Shown: in pieces, positions 8,224 through 16,480 of the stretch | How positions within the stretch are numbered: the stretch's first letter is position 1 | How the letters are laid out: each line of letters opens with the position of its first letter | Source of the DNA: Bacteroidales bacterium UBA6431 | GTDB lineage: Bacteria > Bacteroidota > Bacteroidia > Bacteroidales > UBA932 | DNA: 64,000 nucleotides | Assembly (NCBI GenBank): GCA_002439095.1 | Contig: DJOT01000035.1 | Span: forward strand, 1-64,000 | Direction: 5' to 3' | Notes under the pieces: generated by a model | What the model was told of the DNA's origin: nothing | The model's input: the letters and a program-made list of their open reading frames with translations, nothing else | Database searches by the model: none | Program-made: the position numbers and the translations under genes

Positions 8224-8970
8224 ATGAAGGCATTGGCAAATAATTTCGGTGTTGCGGAGATTGAGTTCCGTGACTGGCAGGAGAAATGGTTGGTGATTCT
8301 CAACTGCGTGGTCAATATCGACACGGACAATGTGAAATACAAGGCCGCTGAGGTTTTGGAAATCACGGTCCCGGATTTGAGCATAAGCCGCAGTGCGGTG
8401 ACGACCGTGTTCCTGCGGTCTTCAAAGTCGGATGGTGCGAGCACGATTGTGAAGTCTTGGATAAAGGATGCACGGACTATATGCGTGGAGAAGCTGCCGG
8501 AGTTTGACGAATTCGGGCCGCTGACACTGTATTTCGCTTCGGCCTATGTCACGCTTGGCCAGAGGATGGACTGCCTGCTTAACACTGTCATAAGACCGTC
8601 AATCGTGAACGGAGAGAACGGCAGCCAGTCGGCCTCCGACACGAAAGCAGTAGTCACTGACAACTGGTGCTACCTATACATCTGCTTCGACAAGTTCGCT
8701 GGAGATGACTACAAGGATGCCTTCGAGTGCACGCTGGAGGGACTGCCGGAGGACATCGACATAACATTCCCCGTTGTGACTGCAAGCGCATATTCTTACA
8801 CGTTCGGGACTCCGACCTCGGTCTGTCGGCTCAAGGGAAAGTCGCTTTCCTGCGAGGGACGGCTTGCGTTCGGCGAGGGTTCAAACCAGGGGGACTTCAT
8901 CAATATATTCATTGTCCGGAGCGGAACTGATTCTGATGCAGAACCAGCATCTGAGAATATCAATCAATAA
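8224..8970 (+). CDS. Unknown protein between DUF6266-like paralogs
   Basis: The 248-residue product (MKALANNFGVAEIEFRDWQEKW) belongs to no family I recognise. It has no signal peptide, no membrane segment and no nucleotide-binding motif. Alternating hydrophobic segments such as WLVILNCVVNIDT and WCYLYICFDKF suggest a beta-sandwich of two similar halves. It begins 4 bases after paralog 2 and ends 40 bases before paralog 3, so it is very likely cotranscribed and may act with them. Confidence 0.65.
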   Translation: MKALANNFGVAEIEFRDWQEKWLVILNCVVNIDTDNVKYKAAEVLEITVPDLSISRSAVTTVFLRSSKSDGASTIVKSWIKDARTICVEKLPEFDEFGPLTLYFASAYVTLGQRMDCLLNTVIRPSIVNGENGSQSASDTKAVVTDNWCYLYICFDKFAGDDYKDAFECTLEGLPEDIDITFPVVTASAYSYTFGTPTSVCRLKGKSLSCEGRLAFGEGSNQGDFINIFIVRSGTDSDAEPASENINQ

Positions 8971-9010
8971 TAACGATACCATTGTTCAACCATTTTAATA
9001 TCATTTCATT

Positions 9011-9691
9011 ATGAAGTACATTCCATCAATCGCCTTCGAGGAGATGTCAGGCTCGGCGAAGGGTGTGACCGCGGCAAAGGTCCGCGGACGCAAGTACATC
9101 CGCAACCGTGGCTACGGCGGCGGTTTCAAGACGGCTGCCCAGTCTTCCGTCAAGGCCATCTTCAAGCAGCTCTCTCAGGGCTGGAAGGGACTCACCAACG
9201 CACAGATCCTTGCGTGGAACGCATTGGCGAACACGCAGAAGGGCAAATCGGTTCTCGGAACGTCGAGCAAGATTTCTGGAGCCAACCTCTATTCGAGGCT
9301 GAACTTCTGGATCGTCAAGGCCGGAGGTGTGGCGCTCACGACTCCACCGGTGCTTACCGGTGTCGATGCTCCTTGCGAGGCAGACCTTTCGCTCACGGCT
9401 GCGAACTTCCATTTCCAGCTGCCTGATCCACCTGCAGAGAGGGATGACCTCAGGCTTGTCATAATGGCTTCGGCTCCGCAGAGCAAGGGCGTCACCAGGG
9501 CTTACAGCAAGGCCGTGAGCATCGGTGCTCCAAGGACCATCGTTGATGAGCAGATCGACATTATGGCCGACTACAAGGCCGTACACGGAGAAGTCACCGC
9601 AGCCACCCCGAAGGTGTTCCTGAAGTATTTCTTCATCAACATCAAGACTGGCGAGAAGTCCGGCGAGATGCTTGGGGAGATTTCGCTTTAG
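9011..9691 (+). CDS. Beta-rich mobile-element protein, DUF6266-like (paralog 3)
   Basis: The 226-residue product (MKYIPSIAFEEMSGSAKGVT) is the most compact copy and has the clearest family layout: a GSAKGVTAAKVRGRKYIR stretch, AAQ-S-x-V, QGWKGLTNAQILAWNALA, then SGANLYSRLN and a beta-rich C-terminal domain ending in GEMLGEISL. Length about 210-230 agrees with DUF6266 proteins. High lysine and arginine content in the first 60 residues would suit nucleic acid or polymer binding, but that is a guess. It is followed by a terminator-like hairpin and then the endolysin gene. Confidence 0.65.
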   Translation: MKYIPSIAFEEMSGSAKGVTAAKVRGRKYIRNRGYGGGFKTAAQSSVKAIFKQLSQGWKGLTNAQILAWNALANTQKGKSVLGTSSKISGANLYSRLNFWIVKAGGVALTTPPVLTGVDAPCEADLSLTAANFHFQLPDPPAERDDLRLVIMASAPQSKGVTRAYSKAVSIGAPRTIVDEQIDIMADYKAVHGEVTAATPKVFLKYFFINIKTGEKSGEMLGEISL

Positions 9692-9711
9692 CAGCCGTTT
9701 AGTCCACCATC

Positions 9712-9770
9712 GCCCCGTCACTTTGAATTGTCGTCAAGAATGGCAGACTCCGGTGACGGGGCTTTGTTTT
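9712..9770 (+). terminator. Terminator after paralog 3
   Basis: GCCCCGTCAC (9712-9721) pairs with GTGACGGGGC (9753-9762) and is followed by TTTGTTTT. The loop is 31 nt. It separates the beta-rich protein operon from the lysis genes, possibly with partial readthrough. Confidence 0.6.
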
Positions 9771-9791
9771 ACCATCAAACTTACGAATAAG

Positions 9792-10223
9792 ATGAAAGCA
9801 AGTGAGAAAGCATATTCATTGATACGACAGTTCGAGGGACTGCGACTTACGGCTTACAGGTGTCCTGCCGGAGTCTGGACTGTCGGATATGGCCATACCT
9901 CTGGCGTTGTGCCGGGAATGGTCATCACGAAAGAAAAGGCGGAGGAGTTCTTGAAACAGGACATCATTGTAGCGGAGGGCATTGTAAATGCGGAGTGTCT
10001 GAATCTGCGTCAATGCCAGTTCGATGCTCTGGTGTCATTCGTGTTCAATGTCGGAGGCGATAATTTTCGAAAGTCAACTCTTCTGAAGAAAATCAAGGCT
10101 AATCCGGATGACAACTCCATTATGGACGAGTTCCTGCGGTGGGTGTATGCAAAAGGCGTTGTACTGCCGGGACTCCAGAAGCGCAGGCTTGCGGAAATGA
10201 AACTTTACTTTTCGGAGGGCTAA
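9792..10223 (+). CDS. GH24 lysozyme, phage-type endolysin
   Basis: The 143-residue muramidase would cleave the MurNAc-GlcNAc bonds of peptidoglycan. The catalytic layout E-x8-C-x5-T is complete: Glu15 in FEGLRL, Cys24 in YRCPAGVW and Thr30, followed by VGYGHTSG. This C-variant is usual in phage endolysins of the P22/lambda-like branch. Total length matches the family. No signal peptide is present, so release would depend on a holin or similar pore. The start is the ATG at 9792, right before the catalytic domain. It is the first gene of a three-gene set with small membrane proteins typical of phage lysis. Confidence 0.9.
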   Translation: MKASEKAYSLIRQFEGLRLTAYRCPAGVWTVGYGHTSGVVPGMVITKEKAEEFLKQDIIVAEGIVNAECLNLRQCQFDALVSFVFNVGGDNFRKSTLLKKIKANPDDNSIMDEFLRWVYAKGVVLPGLQKRRLAEMKLYFSEG

Positions 10224-10226
10224 GGT

Positions 10227-10532
10227 ATGGAGACATTGACATTTATCGGGACTTACATCATCCCTTTGTTCACGGCTGCCGTCGGCTGGATTGTGGGTTC
10301 TCGTAAGCGAAAGAACGACTTTCTGAAAGACCTCCAGGCATCCATTGACCTACTTTCTTCTGAGAACAGGAAACTGCTTGCGGACATCACCTCGGTTAAT
10401 TCCGAAATTGTGGCCGTCAGAAAGGAGAACGAGGAGTTGAAGGCTTCCGTCGATAGGCTCTGCACGGAGAATTCACAGTTGAAAGACGAGGTGAGGCAGC
10501 TGAGGGAACAAGTCGCAAAGGCAAGAAGATAA
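10227..10532 (+). CDS. Small membrane protein with coiled coil, holin candidate
   Basis: The 101-residue product has one membrane segment near the N-terminus (about residues 5-24), a basic stretch SRKRKND, and then about 70 residues of heptad-patterned coiled coil rich in Leu, Glu and Lys. It starts 3 bases after the endolysin stop, so the two are translationally close. Position and size suggest a holin or lysis accessory protein. A single segment with a long coiled coil is not a classical holin topology, so the role is inferred from context only. Confidence 0.6.
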   Translation: METLTFIGTYIIPLFTAAVGWIVGSRKRKNDFLKDLQASIDLLSSENRKLLADITSVNSEIVAVRKENEELKASVDRLCTENSQLKDEVRQLREQVAKARR

Positions 10533-10547
10533 CCAAACACGAAAACA

Positions 10548-11039
10548 ATGAAACGAATCATTATACCGATAGTGGCTTTTGAGACCTTTTGTGGTTGCTG
10601 CCCAAAACTCTATCCGCACAAGACGGAAAACACCGAGCGTACTGTCACCATTACCGAAACAGTCAGAGACACCATCATTCAAGTTCAGCCGGACTCGTCC
10701 ATCGTCCAAGCATTGATCAAGTGTGACTCCGCTGGCCGTGCAAGATTGGAGGAAATCCAGACTTTGAAAGAATCTGCAAGAATTCAACAGATATTGGCAT
10801 TGAAAGACAACAAGCTCACGGCAAAGGCAATCGTGGATTCGATGGGAATCTATCTGACCTACAAGGAACGGCACAAAGAAGAACAGCAGGTTCGAACCAT
10901 TGAATCCGTAATCGAGAAAGAAGTCAATGTCCTAAAATGGTGGCAGAAGGTGTTGATGACTATAGGAATAGTATCAATTATAATCCTCGCCTCAACAATA
11001 ATTGCCAAGTTTATCCGACCAAGCTCCAACCGCCTCTAA
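10548..11039 (+). CDS. Rz/spanin-like lysis protein
   Basis: The 163-residue product has a hydrophobic N-terminus with a CGCC cluster, a long charged helical middle with the TVRDTIIQVQPDSS pattern seen in phage-linked proteins of Bacteroidota, and a C-terminal membrane segment (KVLMTIGIVSIIILASTIIA, about residues 133-152) followed by a short basic tail. A helical rod between two membrane-attached ends is what a spanin needs to bridge inner and outer membranes. It lies 15 bases after the holin candidate. Assignment is by architecture and neighbourhood, not by a defining motif. Confidence 0.55.
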   Translation: MKRIIIPIVAFETFCGCCPKLYPHKTENTERTVTITETVRDTIIQVQPDSSIVQALIKCDSAGRARLEEIQTLKESARIQQILALKDNKLTAKAIVDSMGIYLTYKERHKEEQQVRTIESVIEKEVNVLKWWQKVLMTIGIVSIIILASTIIAKFIRPSSNRL

Positions 11040-11046
11040 ACGAAAG

Positions 11047-11076
11047 CGGGTCTCATCCGACAAAGAATGAGACCCG
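11047..11076 (+). terminator. Hairpin after lysis genes
   Basis: CGGGTCTCAT (11047-11056) and ATGAGACCCG (11067-11076) form a perfect 10-bp stem just after the last lysis gene. A T-run follows only weakly (ATTTTT at about 11089), so efficiency is uncertain. Confidence 0.5.
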
Positions 11077-11157
11077 ACTTAGCACATTTTTAAGTGCATG
11101 GTATAGCGACAAAGTCTATACGGGCACTATTTTGATGCGCAAATTTACGATTAATTT

Positions 11158-12042
11158 TTAATACTGCAATATCCCTGCCGTCTTTTCTAAAACAATTTTG
11201 AGATCCTTGTTGCGACTATAAAGTGCCGTCAAAGCTTCTCCAATACGTACTGTCATCTCATTAAGGCGATTCTGTGAAATCGTACCTAAAAAGAACTCGG
11301 TAACTTTCAATGCTCCACAAAGATTATTCCCATTGACTCTGGCAAGCGTCCCAGCAGGCCCGTTCTTAATGCTCATCGGAAGCCGCAAGTCAAACAGAAT
11401 ACCACCATGAGCGCAAGTGTTTCTTAATGTTCGTACAGTCCTTATATAGTTTTCAAATATAGCCGTTTGGTTTACGCCAAAATGACGGCTTATATCTAAC
11501 TTGTCAGAGATTGAAGACAGATTGGCATAAAGATTCTCAATGTTGCCAAATGTCATATACTCAATTGTCTTCCACGCTGGAGCATACTTGTCGTTGATGT
11601 ACTTTTTGTGATGACGCTTGATTACAGGTTTCTTTCTGATGCTTTCATAAACAGAATCAAAATCTCTAATGAAATCCGCTTTCATCACATTAGGATCAAT
11701 GAACCAGACCGGCGAATCTTTGTATTTGTTGGATAAGGTGTAAGTAATATATGTTCGTAACGAAACCTCAATTCTGCTGATATACCTGTTGAGTATGTTC
11801 CTCAAGTCAAAATCGAAATAATACAAGGCCACAGCATCGCTCAACTTGGTTCCTTCGAGCACCTCGTGAGTTCGATTGCTATATCTCGGATAGGTCTTCT
11901 CAAAAGGGAACAAATAAGAGCACAGCCTAAAATATCCTATGTCAAGGAGGCATTCTTTCGCCTTCTTTTCACAAGTTATCTCAACACCTCGGCTGCGAAG
12001 CAGTTCCACTTGTTCCTCCAATGTCGTTGCCTTCTTTGTCAT
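11158..12042 (-). CDS. Abi family (AbiD/AbiF-type) HEPN defence protein
   Basis: The 294-residue product matches the Abi_2 family: LLDIGYFRLCSYLFPF near the N-terminus, then DFDLRNILNRYISRIEVSLR and, near the C-terminus, RTLRNTCAHGG, which holds the R-x4-H motif of HEPN ribonucleases. Such proteins abort phage infection or act as toxins by cutting RNA. No membrane segment or signal is seen. It is alone on the minus strand between the lysis set and the replication genes; no antitoxin-like partner adjoins it. Codon use is more AT-rich than its neighbours, which suggests that it is a cargo gene. Confidence 0.8.
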   Translation of the reverse strand: MTKKATTLEEQVELLRSRGVEITCEKKAKECLLDIGYFRLCSYLFPFEKTYPRYSNRTHEVLEGTKLSDAVALYYFDFDLRNILNRYISRIEVSLRTYITYTLSNKYKDSPVWFIDPNVMKADFIRDFDSVYESIRKKPVIKRHHKKYINDKYAPAWKTIEYMTFGNIENLYANLSSISDKLDISRHFGVNQTAIFENYIRTVRTLRNTCAHGGILFDLRLPMSIKNGPAGTLARVNGNNLCGALKVTEFFLGTISQNRLNEMTVRIGEALTALYSRNKDLKIVLEKTAGILQY

Positions 12043-12095
12043 AAGTCAAAATATTATGCGAATATACGCTTTTTCTGATGAATAGTATTGAAATG

Positions 12096-13157
12096 TCACC
12101 ACACCTCCAATCCAAAGTCCTCAATCAACGCCAGAATCTCCCCGTGATACTCCGGACTGAAATACTTCGCCACCTTCTGAAAGGTCCGATTCATTTGGGC
12201 GGGGCTTCCCGGCCGTGGCTCCAGCTTCCACTTGATAAGCCAGTCTGCGATGTCAATGTGCTGCTCCCGTTCCTCTTCAGCAGCATTCTTCTGAAGAATA
12301 TCGCTGACCTTGATGCCAAGGCAGGGAAGTGCGGCTGCCTTCTGCACCCAAGTGTCATATCCGTCCACATCTGGAAACGCCACAATATCCCTGCCTTGCA
12401 GCACATTCAGCCGTTCATTGAACTGACTCTTTCCTCCGGTCGCAAGCCACACATACTCCGGCATCATCGCAGAACATATGACCGCTGTCTTCTCAGACTC
12501 CACGAGAGCCACAGGCTTGTCCGGATATTTCACGAGCAAATGCGCCCCGAAAAGACATTGAGTCAATTCCCAATCTTCTGGCAATGCCCCGGAACGTTTC
12601 ATCAGAGAATGCGCCCAGTTGATTCGCCCCTTTACACCCTCATCCTTTATTCGATGTCCCGTCTCCGGATCATACTTCATAATCTTGCCGGTCCGGCATC
12701 GCCCCTCAACGTCAATCTGAAAGAATATCACATCCCCGGCTCTTGTCACTCCCAACTGATACTCAGTCACCAATTTGACAACCGTCATATCGTCAAACAG
12801 ATGAAGCAAAAATCCCGTGAAAGAACTGACAATATCCGGTCTTACGGACTTCTCGACAACTTCAAAAGGAATGAAGCAATGCCGTCTCTGCTTTTTCCGT
12901 TCCAATGCTTTCTTTAACCACAGAGGTTCTTCCGTCCTCCAATCTTTACCGTCAGCCTCCGGATGGTCACGAAACCACTCCTTGGGCGTGTAATGATAAC
13001 CGCATCCGCTCTCGTGGTCGCATCTGCCGACATTCTCCGCAAGCGGCACTCCATTCTCATCCACATACAATGTAAAACATCTTTTCTCGCCACAGGCAGG
13101 GCAGGTGTACCGGCTTCTTATACCCGCATACTTCTGCAAACTAAAACAACGGGACAT
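12096..13157 (-). CDS. DUF6371-type zinc-finger and toprim-like (primase-like) protein
   Basis: The 353-residue product has an N-terminal zinc finger (CPACGEKRCF, then CDHESGCGYH, about residues 19-54) like the CHC2 finger of primases. The centre holds a toprim-like part with VALVESEKTAVICSAMM and AFPDVDGYDTW, where the Glu and the D-x-D-like acidic residues would bind metal. It overlaps the upstream ATPase gene by 17 bases, so the two are translated together. Proteins of this kind are common in Bacteroidota mobile elements and are thought to take part in replication; priming activity has not been demonstrated here. Confidence 0.7.
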   Translation of the reverse strand: MSRCFSLQKYAGIRSRYTCPACGEKRCFTLYVDENGVPLAENVGRCDHESGCGYHYTPKEWFRDHPEADGKDWRTEEPLWLKKALERKKQRRHCFIPFEVVEKSVRPDIVSSFTGFLLHLFDDMTVVKLVTEYQLGVTRAGDVIFFQIDVEGRCRTGKIMKYDPETGHRIKDEGVKGRINWAHSLMKRSGALPEDWELTQCLFGAHLLVKYPDKPVALVESEKTAVICSAMMPEYVWLATGGKSQFNERLNVLQGRDIVAFPDVDGYDTWVQKAAALPCLGIKVSDILQKNAAEEEREQHIDIADWLIKWKLEPRPGSPAQMNRTFQKVAKYFSPEYHGEILALIEDFGLEVW

Positions 13158-14205
13158 CCTTCACCTCCTCTTTGCTTCTGTCCACACTGTCCATATCGTC
13201 CACACCTCTGGACGGCGTGGACACTGTGGACACCTCGGACTTCTTAACGATATTTCCGACAAGGCTTTTGCTGATTCCCAAAGCCTCGGCTATCTCCCGA
13301 TAGGATTTGCCCCTCTGAACCAACTCAAGGACATTCTCCTGAAGCGAGTTCTTCTCCTTATCATCCACCTCCTTGAGATGATCCTTCTCGTTGGCAAAAC
13401 CCTTGAACTCGAAATGCACGTTCTCCCTGTCGTGGACGATCTCATACAGAATCACATTGTCTCCGCCATACTTGTAAGCCCCGGCGCGGACCTTGACCTG
13501 CTTGACATACCTCAACCTCTCGTCCCTTGCCGACTTGCCTATGGCAAACACCGAATCAAAGAAATTATACAGTTTCTTGCTTCCTGCCAAGTCATTCTGT
13601 GTTATAGGACTTGTCAGACTTCGTTTCGGCGTATGGGCTATAATCAGCAGACTCCACCCGTACTTCTTCTTCAGATTCATAAGACTTATCATAAAAAGGC
13701 CTGCCACATCACCCTTCTCACAGTTGTTACATAAATACGTGAGATTGTCAATGATAATGACCTTAGAGCCAGTGCTGATGGCAGCATCCTCGATGTTAAG
13801 GATAATCTCCTCCTCGAAGTTCTTCAGATTCATCCTTGCCGGATTTATTTCCGCCCGTGTCAATGAATCCTGGAACTGGTACAGCCGACCGCTCTCCGGA
13901 TCAGTATATCTCAGTTGAAACTGTTTGTCCGAAAGCTCGCAGTCCACATAAAGCACATTCTGAAAATGCGAAATGTCATCAGCCATCTGCACCGCATAGA
14001 TGCTCTTTCCGAGATTGCTGTCCGCGAACAGGCAGCACACCTCGCCTTCAAACCAGAGCTCGTGGTACAAATCCACCGGATCCGGCCTCAATGCAGCCTC
14101 CTGCAAGGTCCTGTTTGCTGTCCTGAGCGTCAGCATTCCGAAATCGCGGCTCCCGACCTTCGCCTCCACCTCGCTTCTAATTCTATCAACAGGATTATCT
14201 TCCAT
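13141..14205 (-). CDS. RepA-like RecA-fold ATPase (AAA_25) with C-terminal HTH
   Basis: The 354-residue product has a Walker A variant SNLGKS in EVCCLFADSNLGKSIYA (about residues 58-64), a Walker B VIIIDNL and the later IIAHTPKR motif, which together fit the AAA_25/RepA hexameric helicase-like ATPases of phages and plasmids. The C-terminal region YREIAEALGISKSLVGNIVKK is a helix-turn-helix. With the primase-like gene that it overlaps, it forms the probable replication module of the element. The acidic extension at the end (SRGVDDMDSVDRSKEE) appears disordered. Confidence 0.75.
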   Translation of the reverse strand: MEDNPVDRIRSEVEAKVGSRDFGMLTLRTANRTLQEAALRPDPVDLYHELWFEGEVCCLFADSNLGKSIYAVQMADDISHFQNVLYVDCELSDKQFQLRYTDPESGRLYQFQDSLTRAEINPARMNLKNFEEEIILNIEDAAISTGSKVIIIDNLTYLCNNCEKGDVAGLFMISLMNLKKKYGWSLLIIAHTPKRSLTSPITQNDLAGSKKLYNFFDSVFAIGKSARDERLRYVKQVKVRAGAYKYGGDNVILYEIVHDRENVHFEFKGFANEKDHLKEVDDKEKNSLQENVLELVQRGKSYREIAEALGISKSLVGNIVKKSEVSTVSTPSRGVDDMDSVDRSKEEVKDVPLF

Positions 14206-14253
14206 ATCTCCAATGAGTTATCAATATCAATAATATCACAGCACAGCATCCGT

Positions 14254-14601
14254 TCATCGCTTTCCCTCCCTCCTTGCATTGACAAACCGGACGCTCTCCT
14301 CAAACATCTCATCCTCAGTCTTGTGATATGCGCTCATAAGCCACCGGTCAATCTCCGACTTGAGAAACCTCAGTCGCTTTCCGTCCTTATGGTATGGAAC
14401 CCGCCGTGTCGTCACCCAGTCATAAATCGTCTTCTTCGCCGGCTTGTCAGGATGATAAGCCATCAGCTCGTCGATGTTCATCCATCTGTCAGGCTCTTCA
14501 GCAGAGTGATTCATGTCGGCAAGGTGACTCTCAATCCTCTCCACCTTGTCCAAAAGCATTGACACCGCACTTGGCAGCATCTCGAAAGTAATGTTACCCA
14601 T
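14254..14601 (-). CDS. Excisionase-like HTH DNA-binding protein
   Basis: The 115-residue product starts MGNITFEMLPSAVSMLLDKV, contains a short coiled coil and then an HTH_17 domain: WMNIDELMAYHPDKPAKKTI, YDWVTTRRVPYHKDGKRLRF. This architecture is common directly upstream of replication genes in Bacteroidota elements and is often called an excisionase or RepA-linked regulator. The ATG at 14601 is chosen because the upstream frame reads Cys-rich low-complexity sequence through an apparent regulatory region with a palindrome and repeats. It probably binds near that region. Confidence 0.7.
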   Translation of the reverse strand: MGNITFEMLPSAVSMLLDKVERIESHLADMNHSAEEPDRWMNIDELMAYHPDKPAKKTIYDWVTTRRVPYHKDGKRLRFLKSEIDRWLMSAYHKTEDEMFEESVRFVNARREGKR

Positions 14602-14666
14602 CTCTTGAAATTTTCCTGCGCGGAATAACCTCGCTGTACAGAAAGTCCCCGCAGGATTCGGAATGC

Positions 14667-14723
14667 CAAAGGAGGCACAGCAACACATTCACCTCTGCAC
14701 TCCGACAGCACAAAGGTGGCACA
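14667..14723. repeat. Two near-identical 13-nt direct repeats
   Basis: CAAAGGAGGCACA (14667-14679) and CAAAGGTGGCACA (14711-14723) differ at one base and lie 44 bases apart in the gap upstream of the excisionase-like gene. They could be binding sites or duplicated promoter elements (CCTTTG on the minus strand). Confidence 0.4.
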
Positions 14724-14744
14724 AAACAGGAGCTGAACCACTCC

Positions 14745-14758
14745 TGTAACCGGTTACA
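14745..14758. promoter_or_regulatory. Perfect 14-bp palindrome
   Basis: TGTAACCGGTTACA is fully symmetrical and lies in the same gap, just downstream of the coiled-coil gene. It is a candidate operator or binding site for an element-encoded HTH protein. Confidence 0.45.
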
Positions 14759-14775
14759 ACTTATCGGATTTTTGC

Positions 14776-15327
14776 CTATAGTCTATCTTCTATTCCGAGG
14801 CTCTCCAGGACATTGTTCACAGCCTCAATCTCCGGCTGATGCCTTTTCGCCAATGGGGAAGTGTCCGAAAGCCTCTGACGAATCTTGTCCTTTGAATAGT
14901 CAGTCAGCAGTGAAATCAATGTCGCCATCTTCGTATTGTCGGCATAGCTGGCAATGTTGGCTTTTCTCAGAAGTATCAGAATCAGGTCGGTGGCCACACC
15001 GAGACACAATGTCCTCTTTGTCCCGGTCTCGTTTGTCGAGCACACCGAAGACATCACCCGTTCCTCGTTAGCCTTGATCTTCTCAATCCAATTCTCGTCC
15101 TGTCCGGCAATCAGCGACCTCAACATATTGAACATATGTATCTGCTCCGATGGTTGGTAATAGTTTATCTCAAACATAATGTCAGAAATCAATAGCGAGC
15201 GACCATTTGAACGCCTGGACTTCAATTCGTAATTCTCAAATTCGAGAGCGTCAATGCGCGACTGCATCTCAGCGACCTGCTGATTCAGCCTTTCCTCATT
15301 CATTTTCAATGCCTCATTCTTCTGCAT
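14776..15327 (-). CDS. Coiled-coil protein of the integration module
   Basis: The 183-residue product has about 35 residues of N-terminal coiled coil (NEERLNQQVAEMQSRIDALE) and a mostly helical remainder with no enzyme motif (LLISDIMFEINYYQPSEQIH). It begins 4 bases after the integrase stop and is therefore cotranscribed with it. I recall similar unnamed genes beside integrases in Bacteroidota elements, but no function is known. ATG 15327 is the first start; ATG 15303 is possible. Confidence 0.6.
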   Translation of the reverse strand: MQKNEALKMNEERLNQQVAEMQSRIDALEFENYELKSRRSNGRSLLISDIMFEINYYQPSEQIHMFNMLRSLIAGQDENWIEKIKANEERVMSSVCSTNETGTKRTLCLGVATDLILILLRKANIASYADNTKMATLISLLTDYSKDKIRQRLSDTSPLAKRHQPEIEAVNNVLESLGIEDRL

Positions 15328-15331
15328 AGCC

Positions 15332-16447
15332 CTAATCCTCCTTTGCGTCTTTGATTCTCAATCTCTCGGCAGCCTTTCTCTTGCTCGAATCCACGATGTC
15401 CGCATAAATCTGCGTAGTCGATACATTGGCGTGGCTCAGCATATGCTGCACCGTATAGATGTCCGTTCCGGAAGCCACCTGCAATGTGGCGAAAGTATGT
15501 CGGAAGCAATGGAACGTAATCCTTTTTCCTTCAATCCCGGCCTCCTTCAGCCAGGTTTGCAATTTGTGCTGCGTCATTTGGCGTGTCAGCCCCTTGAAAA
15601 CAAGCCCTTCGCAAGGCTCTCCGCAAAGCTTAAACGCCTCATCGCTTATCGGCAAAGTGCTCTCGACATCCGTCTTCTCTGACCGGAATCGGATGCACCA
15701 TCCGCCATCGGCAGCCTTCTGAATATTCTCCCAACGAAGCCCAAGAATATCACTGATGCGCAGCCCGGTAAGACAACTGAACAACGATGCCGCCTTAAGC
15801 ACCGGCACACTGCAAGGAGTCTCGGCCAGAGCCTTCAGCTCATCGAATGTCAAGAACTGCCGCCTGTTCTCGATAGTCTCAATCCTTTCAAGTTCATCAT
15901 TGATGTTTTCCGAAATATACTTGTCTCTGTGGGCGATTTTCAGCAAAGCCCGGAACGTGCTCCAATATCCCGCCGCCGAATTTTGAGTCAATGTCTTGTC
16001 TCCATTCCTCAGCTGTTTGGCCTCCATAAGATACTTGCGGAAACCGTCACAGAACGGCACCGTCAGCTCGCCCATAAGGCAATGCCCCTTGCAGTAAAGC
16101 AGGAAATGATCATACACCCTCATCCATTTCTGGTCGTGATCAGGAAGCAGATTCCGGAAATACTCCAGGAAATCCATTCTTCGGATATTCTTGTCAAGAA
16201 AGCCATACTCTCCTCTCATAAGAGAAAGCTCCCGTTCCGCACGGATAGCCTCCGCCTGCATAAGCTTCTCCTTGTTGGAACGCTTCTCATATCCCTCACG
16301 GGGATTCTTCACAAGATAGATTCCCAGATAGTCGTGTCTTACATACTCGCGTGTCCGAAGGTCGCGCACAGGAGGATAGTAGTCAAGATAAAGAGTTATC
16401 TTCCCGCTCTTCAACTCCCTCTGTCTTAGTGTTACTTTTGTTGCCAT
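15332..16447 (-). CDS. int: Tyrosine recombinase (phage-type integrase)
   Basis: The 371-residue integrase has an N-terminal arm-binding region (MATKVTLRQRELKSGKITL), a SAM-like core-binding domain and a catalytic domain with all expected residues: Arg230 (TGLRISD), Lys258 (SEKTD), His313 and Arg316 (HCFRHTF), His339 (LSHANV) and nucleophile Tyr348 (TQIYAD). It would catalyse integration and excision of the element. It lies about 1.4 kb from the end of mnmE with only the HTH gene in between, so the attachment site probably lies between 17,543 and mnmE. Full length and intact. Confidence 0.9.
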   Translation of the reverse strand: MATKVTLRQRELKSGKITLYLDYYPPVRDLRTREYVRHDYLGIYLVKNPREGYEKRSNKEKLMQAEAIRAERELSLMRGEYGFLDKNIRRMDFLEYFRNLLPDHDQKWMRVYDHFLLYCKGHCLMGELTVPFCDGFRKYLMEAKQLRNGDKTLTQNSAAGYWSTFRALLKIAHRDKYISENINDELERIETIENRRQFLTFDELKALAETPCSVPVLKAASLFSCLTGLRISDILGLRWENIQKAADGGWCIRFRSEKTDVESTLPISDEAFKLCGEPCEGLVFKGLTRQMTQHKLQTWLKEAGIEGKRITFHCFRHTFATLQVASGTDIYTVQHMLSHANVSTTQIYADIVDSSKRKAAERLRIKDAKED

Positions 16448-16480
16448 ATCATCAGTAGTTAAAAATGAATAGTTTGCGCA

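Noticed and set aside
9672..9791. N-terminal extension of the endolysin
   Set aside because: The upstream frame crosses the terminator hairpin at 9712-9762 and does not look like a signal peptide; ATG 9792 starts the usual lysozyme domain.
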